Positions 17,103 through 24,263 of a stretch of DNA of 24,316 nt are shown one piece after another. The notes under the pieces were generated by a model. The model had not been told where the DNA came from, did no database searches, and was given only the letters and a program-made list of their open reading frames with translations. Where the stretch lies: contig CADBSQ010000116.1 in assembly GCA_902797415.1 (NCBI GenBank), positions 1 through 24,316 of the forward strand, in the 5' to 3' direction. This DNA comes from an uncultured Erysipelotrichaceae bacterium (GTDB lineage: Bacteria > Bacillota_I > Bacilli_A > RF39 > UBA660). The stretch's first letter is position 1. Every line of letters begins with the position of its first letter. The position numbers and the translations under genes are program-made.

Positions 17103-18977
17103 ATGAAAGAAGAACAAAATTATTTAGAAAACGTTAAAAATGTTATTAACTATAATATAGATACATTAACTAAACACATACAAGACAGTAAAAAGAGCAT
17201 AATTGAAAACAAAAAATATCTTTATGAATCAAGTCATGAAATATATGATACAGATTTAACCTTTATGATGAATGAAGCTGATTTTAATGTATCACTTGTT
17301 AATACACAGCTAGATAAGATTAACAAATTAAAACATGCTTATCTTAATCCCTACTTTGGAAGGGTTGACTTTAACAATGAAAAGCTGTATATAGGTTTAA
17401 CTGATGTATCAAAGGACAACTCTAATCTTGTTTATGACTGGAGAAGTGACATCGCTTCCCTTTATTATGATGAAAAAATAGGTAAAAGTAAATATACAGT
17501 AGGATCTAGAACAATAGAAGGCGACGTTACAAAAAGAAGAAACTATAACATTAAAATGGGTAAATTAATAAACTATTTTGACAGTGATATTGCTATTAGA
17601 GATGAGTTGTTACAAGATGTTTTAAATCAAAATTCATCTCCAAACATGAAAAATATTGTTACTACAATCCAAAAAGAACAAAATGAAATAATTAGATATA
17701 ATGGTAACATAATTGTAGAAGGAGCTTCTGGTAGTGGTAAAACAAGTATTGCTATGCATAAAGCATCTTATACTTTATATAAAAATTCACTTAATAAAAA
17801 CAATATACTTATTTTTACGCCAAGTAAAAATTTTATTAAGTATATCTCTGGAGTACTTCCTTCTTTAGGTGAAGAAAATGTTAGAATGACTACATTTAAT
17901 TCTTTTGCAAATCAGTATTTAGATTCTAAAGCAGAAAGTTTAAACCATTACTTTGAACACTTTAATAAGGAAGACGGATTTAAGCTTTCTAAAGCATTTA
18001 AAGAAAAACTTGATAATTACCTAACAACTTATAAAAAAAGTTTAAAATTTACTAAAAAAATAGGGTATAAGAAACTGATAATATTTCCAGAAGAGTTAAA
18101 TAAATATCTAGAAAAAGATCTATCTGTTTCTAATGTAATAGAGTATACTGCATCTAAGCTATGTGATAGATTTAACATAGATGAAGATAGAAACGTACCA
18201 AAACTAACAATTAAATTAAAAAAATTACTTGAAATTAAAAATTATCCTTTGGATTTGTATAATGACTTTTTAGAATCAATTAATTTAGAAAAAATAGATT
18301 ACTTTAGTTACCCAGATGTATGGGCAGCACTATACCTCTACTTTAGTATTCACGGTTACCCATCATACAGTGATATTAAAGAAGTCATAATTGATGAAGC
18401 ACAAGACTATAATATATTTGAATTTGAATTATTAAAAAAGGTATTTACATCATCAAAATTTACTATATTAGGAGACTCTAATCAAAACATTAATCCTTTA
18501 AACAAGTATAATTCACTAGATGAAATATGTAATTTATTTAATGCCAAATACATCTACATAAACAAGAGTTATCGTTCTAGCAAAAGTATTGTTGAGTATT
18601 CCAGTAAAATATTAAATCTTAAAAACATAGAACCAATAAGAACATATGAAAAAGATGTAATAATTAAAAACATGGAAAAAGAAGAACTTCACTCATTAGT
18701 AGAATCTTATAAAAAAGAAGGATTTAGTGTAGGCATAATAACTAAAACTAAAGAAGAAGCTTCTTCAATAAAGAAGTTAAAACTAGATGCCAGCATTCTA
18801 CCAGTAAATCTAGCCAAAGGATTGGAATTTGATGCTGTAATAGTTTATACTGAAAAAGAAAACTACTACACCAAAGAAGAATTTCATTTATACTATGTAA
18901 CAACAACAAGAGCATTACATGCTCTAGCAATAATAAATCAAAAATATACATTTAGAAAGGAAAATCAAAATGAATAA
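17103..18977 (+). CDS. helD: HelD-like UvrD/Rep superfamily 1 helicase
   Basis: 624 aa. N-terminal coiled-coil region (about residues 1-80), then the HelD hallmark block PYFGRVDF, YIGLTDV, VYDWRSDIASLYYD and TIQKEQNEIIR, Walker A GASGSGKTS near residue 207, Walker B DEAQD near 430 (IIDEAQDYNIFE), GDSNQNI, YRSSKSIVEYS, and the C-terminal LAKGLEFDAVIV and YVTTTRAL motifs. HelD proteins of Firmicutes bind RNA polymerase and release stalled complexes from DNA. At 624 aa it is shorter than B. subtilis HelD (about 774). It follows priA and overlaps the next small ORF by eight bases. Confidence 0.9.
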   Translation: MKEEQNYLENVKNVINYNIDTLTKHIQDSKKSIIENKKYLYESSHEIYDTDLTFMMNEADFNVSLVNTQLDKINKLKHAYLNPYFGRVDFNNEKLYIGLTDVSKDNSNLVYDWRSDIASLYYDEKIGKSKYTVGSRTIEGDVTKRRNYNIKMGKLINYFDSDIAIRDELLQDVLNQNSSPNMKNIVTTIQKEQNEIIRYNGNIIVEGASGSGKTSIAMHKASYTLYKNSLNKNNILIFTPSKNFIKYISGVLPSLGEENVRMTTFNSFANQYLDSKAESLNHYFEHFNKEDGFKLSKAFKEKLDNYLTTYKKSLKFTKKIGYKKLIIFPEELNKYLEKDLSVSNVIEYTASKLCDRFNIDEDRNVPKLTIKLKKLLEIKNYPLDLYNDFLESINLEKIDYFSYPDVWAALYLYFSIHGYPSYSDIKEVIIDEAQDYNIFEFELLKKVFTSSKFTILGDSNQNINPLNKYNSLDEICNLFNAKYIYINKSYRSSKSIVEYSSKILNLKNIEPIRTYEKDVIIKNMEKEELHSLVESYKKEGFSVGIITKTKEEASSIKKLKLDASILPVNLAKGLEFDAVIVYTEKENYYTKEEFHLYYVTTTRALHALAIINQKYTFRKENQNE

Positions 18978-19155
18978 GGAAAAACAAACAAAAAAGCCTA
19001 GTAAAGAACTAGAAGAGGCCTTAAAAGAGTTAGAATATATGGAAAAACATCCAGAAGAATATAAAACATACACTAATGTTGAAAAAATGTTTAAAGAAAT
19101 TCTAAATGAAGAAAAAGATGAAAAAGAAATAAAAAAAACTAATTCTGTCGAATAG
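18970..19155 (+). CDS. Small protein resembling the C-terminal half of a RelB-type antitoxin
   Basis: 61 aa, mostly Lys and Glu. Residues about 13-46 (ELEEALKELEYMEKHPEE followed by YKTYTNVEKMFKEIL) recall the helix and toxin-binding tail of RelB/DinJ antitoxins, which typically read EAE...P..Y..Y.SVEELF..L. The N-terminal ribbon-helix-helix DNA-binding part of RelB is missing. It overlaps the HelD gene by eight bases and has GAAAGGA upstream, so it should be translated with HelD. No RelE/YafQ-type toxin is recognisable downstream. It may be a remnant, a solo antitoxin, or an unrelated small acidic helix. Confidence 0.6.
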   Translation: MNKEKQTKKPSKELEEALKELEYMEKHPEEYKTYTNVEKMFKEILNEEKDEKEIKKTNSVE

Positions 19156-19162
19156 CTTGTCT

Positions 19163-19198
19163 AATCACCAAATAATATTTATAATTTATTTGGTGATT
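19163..19198 (+). terminator. 13-bp hairpin after the HelD-RelB-like operon (terminator or regulatory stem)
   Basis: AATCACCAAATAA, 10-nt loop, TTATTTGGTGATT: a perfect 13-bp inverted repeat followed by TT. It may end the priA-helD transcript. Its 3' arm holds GGTGAT, the only ribosome-binding-site-like sequence for the small frame that begins at 19203. Confidence 0.6.
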
Positions 19199-19202
19199 TT
19201 AA

Positions 19203-19352
19203 TTGAAACTAATTTATAAAAAAGGCTGTTTATATGTTCTATCTAATAATTTAAACAAAGACAATATACAAAAAATAAAAAGAGTAATGTCTTATTATGA
19301 CATTAAAAACATTGTTATAAAAAGTGATAAAGAAATAAGATTCGATTTATAA
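19203..19352 (+). CDS. Possible 49-aa protein with TTG start, behind a hairpin
   Basis: TTG start, 49 residues beginning KLIYKKGCLYVLSNN and ending VIKSDKEIRFDL, TAA at 19350-19352. The alternation of basic, hydrophobic and polar residues looks protein-like (beta-alpha-beta), and the frame fills most of an otherwise empty 270-base gap. The ribosome-binding site GGTGAT would be sequestered in the 3' arm of the hairpin just upstream. I recognise no family. It could be a chance frame in AT-rich DNA. Confidence 0.4.
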   Translation: MKLIYKKGCLYVLSNNLNKDNIQKIKRVMSYYDIKNIVIKSDKEIRFDL

Positions 19353-19367
19353 CAAGTATACACAAAC

Positions 19368-19396
19368 TTGCACAAAAAAATCATTTTTGTTATAAT
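19368..19396 (+). promoter_or_regulatory. Strong promoter of the D,D-carboxypeptidase gene
   Basis: TTGCAC (19368-19373), 17-nt spacer, TATAAT (19391-19396), with TG one base upstream of the -10. Confidence 0.8.
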
Positions 19397-19426
19397 GAAT
19401 AGGCTTGATAATAAAGGAGGGTTAAT

Positions 19427-20611
19427 TTGATAAAAAAATTAATCATAATAATAAGCCTATTTCTTTTGTCTATAAATGTGTATGCGAAAGATTTTAATAT
19501 AAATTCATCATCTGCAATAGTTCTTGCTGATGATAAAATTTTGTATCAAAAAGAAAGTGATAAAGTAACTAAGATAGCTAGTTTAACTAAGATAATGACT
19601 GCTGTTGTTACTATTGAAAATACAGACGATTTAAATAAAAAGGTAACCATTACAAAGGATGATGTAAAAGATATACTTGCTTTAGATCTAGCATCCGCTT
19701 CCTTAAAAGAGGGCGACGTTGTATCGATTAATGATTTATTATATGGTTTAATGCTTCCAAGTGGAGGAGATGCAGCTTATGCTCTTGCAAGGGTTGTTGG
19801 TGGTACTAAGGAAAATTTTGTTAGTATGATGAATAAAACTGCTGAAAAGTTAGCACTAGAACACACTCATTTTACTAATCCAGTTGGTTTTGATGAACAA
19901 AATAACTTTTCAACTGCAAGGGATCTATCTACTTTGTTTAGTTATGCTTTAGAAAACGATACCTTTAAAAAAATAGTTACTACTGATACATACTTAGCAA
20001 GTGATAACTATCATACATATACAAGTCACATTAGAAAAAATAGTTTAGTTGGAGATTACTTAGAAGGTGGTAAAACCGGTACTACAAACGATGCGGGACT
20101 TTGTTTAGCATCCTTTGCTTATGATAAAGGCGTTAGACTTATGGTAATAACCCTAAATGCACCATTAGACTACGCATCAAAACCACAATATGCTGATGCT
20201 AAAACAATATATTCTTATTACATTAACAATTATGATTTACAAAAAGTAGTTAAAACAAATGAAAAAGTACTTAGTCTAAGCGTAAGTAACGCCGTTAAAG
20301 AATTTATGGACTTTCACCCAGTAAAAGACAAATATTTGTATTTACCTAACGATTTTAATAAAGAAGATTTAAGGTATGAATACTCTGGAATGAAAAAACT
20401 CGACAGTAAGATTAAAAAAGGTGATAAGATAGGACACTTAAATATATTATATAAGGGTGAAAAAATATACAGTGAAAATGTTTATTTAGAGGATAATATA
20501 AAATTTAGTTATATTGTATTTATGAAAAATCATATAGTTTATGTGATGGGACTAATCATATTTACAACATTATTATTTATTGTAAGAAAAATTAAAAAAA
20601 CAACAAAATAA
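19427..20611 (+). CDS. dacF: Serine-type D-Ala-D-Ala carboxypeptidase (PBP5/DacF-like)
   Basis: Trims the terminal D-Ala of peptidoglycan stem peptides at the outer face of the membrane. TTG start with AAAGGAGGG six bases upstream. A signal peptide ends at VYA before KDFN (about residue 21). Active-site motifs: S52-L-T-K55, K216-T-G218, and at the SxN position Ser112-Gly-Gly-Asp (in LPSGGDAAYAL), where the usual Asn is Gly. Peptidase domain to about residue 265, then a beta-rich C-terminal domain, and a final membrane anchor (about 364-388) with a basic tail. 394 aa is the usual length. Monocistronic, with its own promoter. Confidence 0.93.
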   Translation: MIKKLIIIISLFLLSINVYAKDFNINSSSAIVLADDKILYQKESDKVTKIASLTKIMTAVVTIENTDDLNKKVTITKDDVKDILALDLASASLKEGDVVSINDLLYGLMLPSGGDAAYALARVVGGTKENFVSMMNKTAEKLALEHTHFTNPVGFDEQNNFSTARDLSTLFSYALENDTFKKIVTTDTYLASDNYHTYTSHIRKNSLVGDYLEGGKTGTTNDAGLCLASFAYDKGVRLMVITLNAPLDYASKPQYADAKTIYSYYINNYDLQKVVKTNEKVLSLSVSNAVKEFMDFHPVKDKYLYLPNDFNKEDLRYEYSGMKKLDSKIKKGDKIGHLNILYKGEKIYSENVYLEDNIKFSYIVFMKNHIVYVMGLIIFTTLLFIVRKIKKTTK

Positions 20612-20613
20612 CC

Positions 20614-20641
20614 TTGATAAAAAAATTCCTTTATGTATAAT
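20614..20641 (+). promoter_or_regulatory. Promoter of the 112-aa protein gene
   Basis: TTGATA (20614-20619), 16-nt spacer, TATAAT (20636-20641), directly after the carboxypeptidase stop. No terminator separates the two genes. Confidence 0.65.
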
Positions 20642-20668
20642 AAATAAGTACATAAAGGAGGTATTTGG

Positions 20669-21007
20669 ATGAAAGAAGTATTAGAAGCCACAGTAAACTA
20701 TAATGAATTAATACCATTAGTAAAAGACTATTTTCGTGAAGAAGAAAATGAAGAAGTTATATTTAATTTTTCTTCTAAGCATGATGAAGATTGGGCGTTC
20801 AGTTTAGAAGCAGGATTTTCATATGAAGGTTTTAAATTGCATACAAACCCTGGTTTAGCAGAAATTGCTATAGGAAGACAAGATATTGTAGAAATACTAA
20901 AGTGGCATCTTGCAAAACAAAATAAGGAATTAATTGATTTTGATTTTCGCGTTGGAGAACTTGCGATTATGTATAAAACTAAGCTTAAATTAAATCAAAG
21001 AAGATAA
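20669..21007 (+). CDS. Unknown 112-aa protein
   Basis: I do not recognise a family. The sequence is acidic, mixed alpha/beta, without signal peptide or membrane segment. Visible landmarks are DEDWAFSLEAGFSYEG, HTNPGLAEIAIGR and a basic C-terminus (KTKLKLNQRR). An excellent AAAGGAGG ribosome-binding site, its own promoter and a terminator after the stop support a real, well-expressed cytoplasmic protein. Confidence 0.75.
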   Translation: MKEVLEATVNYNELIPLVKDYFREEENEEVIFNFSSKHDEDWAFSLEAGFSYEGFKLHTNPGLAEIAIGRQDIVEILKWHLAKQNKELIDFDFRVGELAIMYKTKLKLNQRR

Positions 21008-21037
21008 AAACTGGATTAGATTTTAATCTAGTTTTTT
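21006..21037 (+). terminator. Terminator after the 112-aa protein gene
   Basis: AAAAACTGGATTA, 5-nt loop, TAATCTAGTTTTTT (one G-T pair). Confidence 0.85.
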
Positions 21038-21038
21038 A

Positions 21039-21066
21039 TTGACTTTTTTTTAATTTGTAGTATACT
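21039..21066 (+). promoter_or_regulatory. Promoter of the TetR-YhgE operon
   Basis: TTGACT (21039-21044), 16-nt spacer, TATACT (21061-21066). The -10 lies inside the inverted-repeat operator. Confidence 0.7.
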
Positions 21067-21095
21067 ACTATACCGAAGCCGTATAGTAGTATACT
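21059..21095. promoter_or_regulatory. TetR-family operator: perfect 15-7-15 inverted repeat
   Basis: AGTATACTACTATAC (21059-21073), 7-base spacer, GTATAGTAGTATACT (21081-21095), without mismatch. It covers the -10 and start region of the TetR gene, so binding by the encoded regulator should block its own transcription and that of the coupled YhgE gene. The length would allow two TetR dimers. Confidence 0.8.
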
Positions 21096-21110
21096 TTTGG
21101 AGATGATTAT

Positions 21111-21671
21111 ATGAATACTAAAGATAAGATTATCAATGCTTCAGAAAGCCTTTTTAAAGCATATGGTTATAAAAAGGTGAGTATGGATGAAATCGCTAAA
21201 CAAGCGAAAGTTACTAAGAAAACAGTTTATTCATACTTTAAAACTAAAGCAGATTTATTTGAATATTTTATTAATAGGGAAATTAAAAATATGAAAGACA
21301 TTGCTCTTTCTGTAGAAAAGGATAATACTACTTTCATAGATAGAATTCATGAAATGGTATATAGACTAATAAAATATAAAAAGGAAAGTGATTTTATATC
21401 TATAGTTACTAATGAAGTAAAGGAAGATATGAAAGAGTTTGATGAAAAAATCACAGTTTCTATTAGAAAATTTATTGAAGATAAATTAAATGAATCAATT
21501 AAGAAAAATGAAATAAAGAAATTAGATGTGAAACTTGTTAGTTTCTTAATATATACTATGTATAAAGGTATTATTTTATCTTATCCAAGTGATGAGTTAA
21601 ATGAAGAAGAAATATCTAATACACTTTCAACTATCTTAAAAGATGGTTTACTAGTTAAGGGGGAAGAATAA
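21111..21671 (+). CDS. TetR/AcrR-family transcriptional regulator
   Basis: 186 aa. N-terminal helix-turn-helix at about residues 8-50 with the family pattern SLFKAYGYKKVSMDEIAKQA then KKTVYSYFKTKADLFEY. The C-terminal ligand-binding half is variable and gives no clue to the inducer. Start ATG follows TTGGAGATG. Its stop TAA shares one base with the next start (TAATG), so the membrane protein is the regulated partner. The perfect inverted repeat over its own promoter predicts autorepression. Confidence 0.93.
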   Translation: MNTKDKIINASESLFKAYGYKKVSMDEIAKQAKVTKKTVYSYFKTKADLFEYFINREIKNMKDIALSVEKDNTTFIDRIHEMVYRLIKYKKESDFISIVTNEVKEDMKEFDEKITVSIRKFIEDKLNESIKKNEIKKLDVKLVSFLIYTMYKGIILSYPSDELNEEEISNTLSTILKDGLLVKGEE

Positions 21672-23836
21672 TGAAAACTTTTTTAGAAAAATATTATAAA
21701 TATTTAGTTTTCTTTGTTGCTATGTTCATACCATTTATTTATAGTTTCTTTTATTTAAAAGCATACTGGGATCCATATGGTAACTTGGAGGATTTAAACG
21801 TTGCTATAGTTAATTTAGATAAAGAAAAAACACATTCAATAGATTTTATTGACTCATTAAAAAAGAGTGATACATGTAACTTCAAGGTGGTTAACCAAAA
21901 TATCGCGAATAATGGTTTAATAGACGGTAAGTATTATGCAGTTATTACAATACCTAGTGACTTTTCAAGTAATCTAGATAAAGCTAAAACAAAGGACAGA
22001 AGTAAGACAACACTTACATATTCTGCTAACCAGAAATCAAACTTTTTAGCATCACAGATACTAAATAGTGTGGTTAACTCTGCAGAAAGTTCATTAAATT
22101 ATGATATTGATAGTAAACTTGTTAAAGGGTTATCATCTTCAATTGAAGAGATGCCTGAAAACTTACAAAAAATAGTTGATGCATCTAATACTTTAAAAGA
22201 TGGATCTACTAAGTTAAATGATGGAGTAGATACATTAAAAGATGGTACAAATGTTTTAGCAAGTGGTACTAAAACTTTAAGTGACAATTTAAAAACTGCA
22301 AGCGATGGAAGTAAAAGATTAGCAAGTGGAACAAATGATTTAAATGGGGGTTTAAATAAAATTAAGGAAGGCTCTAAATCACTTAAGAATGGAGCAAATT
22401 CGCTTAATGAAGGAATAAAAAGGGTAGATACTAGCACTGATACTTTAATGCAAAATTATGAAGCATTTAACAATGGAATCAGTTCGTTTAATGATAATTT
22501 TGGTTCACTTGTAAATGGAATAAGTTCACTTAAACAAGGTAGTGAAGGGCTAAAACAAGGTGTTAACAATTACACAGATAATACTAAAAACTTAGTTACT
22601 TTAATCAATACTTGTGAAATTGCTAAAGATGAAAACGGTCAAATAAAACTTGATACAGAATACAATAATAATTTAAAACAAACTTATGGTATAGACTGTA
22701 ACAATATCAAAGTGTTATCACAAGCTTTATCAAATGACCAAACAATTAACTCTTTAAAAGGAGGAGCATCAAGTTTAGATGCTGGAATAGAAGCAAGTAA
22801 AAATGGAGCTAATACTTTATACGCTGGCTCAAACGAGTTAAAAGATAATTCTTCTAAAATAAATGAAGGCATTAAATCATTGAGAAATGGTATTTCTTCT
22901 CTTCTTAAAGGATCTTCTTCTTTAACTAATGGAACTAAGGATATAGATAATGCACTTGAACAAACTAAGGACGGTGCACAAAAAATAAATGATAGTACAT
23001 CAACTTTAAGTGATGGACTAGATACGTTAAGTAAAGGTTCTAATTCGCTTTTAGATGGTGCCAACAAACTTTCTAAAGGTGTTTACTCATTAAAAGATGG
23101 AACAGACAAATTAGATAATGGTATAGATGAATTTAAAGATAAAATAACATCAAGCAAAAATGAAACAAAAGAAAAAGTTAAAGATTTAAAAGGAATAGAT
23201 GCGTACTCTAAAAAACCACTTACGATAAAGAAAAAACCTTATGCTAAGGTTAATACTTATGGAGAAAGCTTTGTTCCACTATTTTTATCAATAGGACTTT
23301 GGGTTGGAGCACTTCTTAGTTATTTAGTATTCTATTATGATAGAGCAAAAAAATTTAAACATTTAGATGTTAAGAATGCATCTTTAAAACAAGATTTATT
23401 ATATTATGGAGTATCGTTAATATATGGTTTCTTAACTGCATTTTTACTTAAAGCATTCTTAGGCTTAAACGTTACAAATCCAGTACTATATTACGTTGGT
23501 AGCATGCTTATTAGTTTAACATTTATGTCAATAGTACAGTTCTTTATAAGATCATTTGGCGATATAGGTAAGTTCTTAGCACTAGTTGTACTAATCTTAC
23601 AACTTACCGCTGCTGGAGGTACATTCCCAATTGAGACAGTTACTAAAGGATTTAGAGTATTTAATCCATTCTTACCAATGACATATAGTATAAAATTAAT
23701 CAAGGAATCGATCTTTAAACTTGACAGTAATTTTGCACTAAGAAATATTTTAATATTAATTCTATTTATTGCAGTATCTTTCGCATTAAATAGGATAGTT
23801 TGTTATATAAAAGATAAAAAATGTTCTCATATTTAG
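21671..23836 (+). CDS. YhgE/Pip-family membrane protein (ABC-2-like export/phage-infection-protein family)
   Basis: 721 aa. One membrane segment near the N-terminus (about residues 10-32), then a long extracellular region, then about five membrane segments (about 533-557, 575-600, 604-630, 635-655, 695-715) like ABC-2 permeases, with the conserved GGTFPIE and FNPFLPMTYS motifs. The extracellular part carries many seven-residue LxxG units (LKDGTNVLASGT, SLKNGANSLNEG) in two blocks, about 170-260 and 375-495. Between them lies a non-repetitive insert with two Cys (about 314 and 342). The family includes Lactococcus Pip and YhgE; roles proposed include export and secretion support. Ribosome-binding site AAGGGGG; translationally coupled to tetR. 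Confidence 0.92.
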   Translation: MKTFLEKYYKYLVFFVAMFIPFIYSFFYLKAYWDPYGNLEDLNVAIVNLDKEKTHSIDFIDSLKKSDTCNFKVVNQNIANNGLIDGKYYAVITIPSDFSSNLDKAKTKDRSKTTLTYSANQKSNFLASQILNSVVNSAESSLNYDIDSKLVKGLSSSIEEMPENLQKIVDASNTLKDGSTKLNDGVDTLKDGTNVLASGTKTLSDNLKTASDGSKRLASGTNDLNGGLNKIKEGSKSLKNGANSLNEGIKRVDTSTDTLMQNYEAFNNGISSFNDNFGSLVNGISSLKQGSEGLKQGVNNYTDNTKNLVTLINTCEIAKDENGQIKLDTEYNNNLKQTYGIDCNNIKVLSQALSNDQTINSLKGGASSLDAGIEASKNGANTLYAGSNELKDNSSKINEGIKSLRNGISSLLKGSSSLTNGTKDIDNALEQTKDGAQKINDSTSTLSDGLDTLSKGSNSLLDGANKLSKGVYSLKDGTDKLDNGIDEFKDKITSSKNETKEKVKDLKGIDAYSKKPLTIKKKPYAKVNTYGESFVPLFLSIGLWVGALLSYLVFYYDRAKKFKHLDVKNASLKQDLLYYGVSLIYGFLTAFLLKAFLGLNVTNPVLYYVGSMLISLTFMSIVQFFIRSFGDIGKFLALVVLILQLTAAGGTFPIETVTKGFRVFNPFLPMTYSIKLIKESIFKLDSNFALRNILILILFIAVSFALNRIVCYIKDKKCSHI

Positions 23837-23851
23837 TGAGAACTTTTTTTA
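23815..23851 (+). terminator. Terminator after the YhgE gene
   Basis: GTTCTCA (23823-23829), 7-nt loop, TGAGAAC (23837-23843), T7 tract. A-run and T-run extend the stem beyond one mismatch. The stop codon is in the loop. Confidence 0.85.
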
Positions 23852-23867
23852 AATTTAAAAAATAATA

Positions 23868-23896
23868 TTGACAAATAAAAAAATATATAATATTAT
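23868..23896 (+). promoter_or_regulatory. Consensus-like promoter of a putative small RNA
   Basis: Perfect TTGACA (23868-23873), 17-nt spacer, TATTAT (23891-23896). No start codon with a ribosome-binding site follows before the terminator, so the product is non-coding. Confidence 0.75.
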
Positions 23897-23902
23897 TTTT
23901 AT

Positions 23903-23993
23903 AGCATGATGTGATGTCATGCAGATTGAGTTACGATTCATATGACTCAATCGACCAAAACCCCCTGAAGGAGCCATAAGGCTCCACTTTTTG
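23903..23993 (+). ncRNA. Putative small regulatory RNA of about 90 nt: two hairpins, C-rich linker, terminator
   Basis: Predicted transcript from the TTGACA promoter. Stem 1: GCATGA (23904-23909) with TCATGC (23917-23922), loop UGUGAUG. Stem 2: GATTGAGT (23924-23931) with ACTCAATC (23945-23952), 13-nt loop. Then the unpaired linker GACCAAAACCCCCUGAA with CCCCC at 23961-23965, and a terminator hairpin. C-rich single-stranded stretches between hairpins are typical of Gram-positive small RNAs that pair with G-rich ribosome-binding sites. The loops (UGUGA and UCAUA) could also kiss. I recognise no known family, and it is not a riboswitch for the next gene, which has its own promoter 220 bases on. 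Confidence 0.65.
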
Positions 23994-23997
23994 TTTT
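23970..23997 (+). terminator. Terminator of the putative small RNA
   Basis: GGAGCC (23970-23975), loop ATAA, GGCTCC (23980-23985), then ACTTTTTGTTTT. The most GC-rich stem in the non-coding part of the window. Confidence 0.85.
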
Positions 23998-24160
23998 AAA
24001 TAAAGGAATTATTGGAATTAAATATTTTTCTAGATACCAAATAGATACTAAAAATAGAACTTTTGTTTTTTGATTTAATGTATAAGAACATTTAAAATAG
24101 TTTATTTACATTTAATATCTGTTTAATTTCTGTGATTGGTAATTAAATATATCATAAGGA
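23998..24160. other. AT-rich intergenic stretch with no recognised element
   Basis: No open frame with a ribosome-binding site, no tRNA-like fold, no long repeat. Only short direct repeats are seen (GGAATT twice near 24005-24018 and AGATAC twice near 24033-24049). Confidence 0.6.
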
Positions 24161-24165
24161 ACAAA

Positions 24166-24213
24166 TTTCCAAAACTTATCGAATTTTAGTAGTTTTGGAA
24201 AAATATTTCCAAA
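24166..24213. promoter_or_regulatory. Array of three TTTCCAAA half-sites upstream of the last gene
   Basis: TTTCCAAAACT (24166-24176) is the exact inverse of AGTTTTGGAAA (24191-24201). The second arm also forms a perfect palindrome with a third half-site: TTTGGAAA-AATA-TTTCCAAA (24194-24213). It ends two bases before the -35 box of the next promoter. The arrangement fits a dimeric DNA-binding regulator. Confidence 0.65.
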
Positions 24214-24215
24214 TC

Positions 24216-24244
24216 TTGACTTTATATCAAATTTAATATATACT
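24216..24244 (+). promoter_or_regulatory. Promoter of the terminal ATPase gene
   Basis: TTGACT (24216-24221), 17-nt spacer, TATACT (24239-24244), followed by AGAGGTG and ATG at 24264. Confidence 0.75.
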
Positions 24245-24263
24245 TATAACAGAGGTGAAAACT

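Noticed and set aside
22099..23067. Long antisense open frames opposite the YhgE gene (and similar ones opposite arcA, ftsZ, priA and the coiled-coil gene).
   Set aside because: They mirror repetitive or biased codon use of the real gene, lack ribosome-binding sites, and encode implausible Ser/Leu/Phe-rich products.
23903..24263. The hairpin unit as a riboswitch or attenuator of the terminal ATPase gene.
   Set aside because: The terminator is followed by about 220 bases and a separate strong promoter directly before that gene, and no known riboswitch core is visible.
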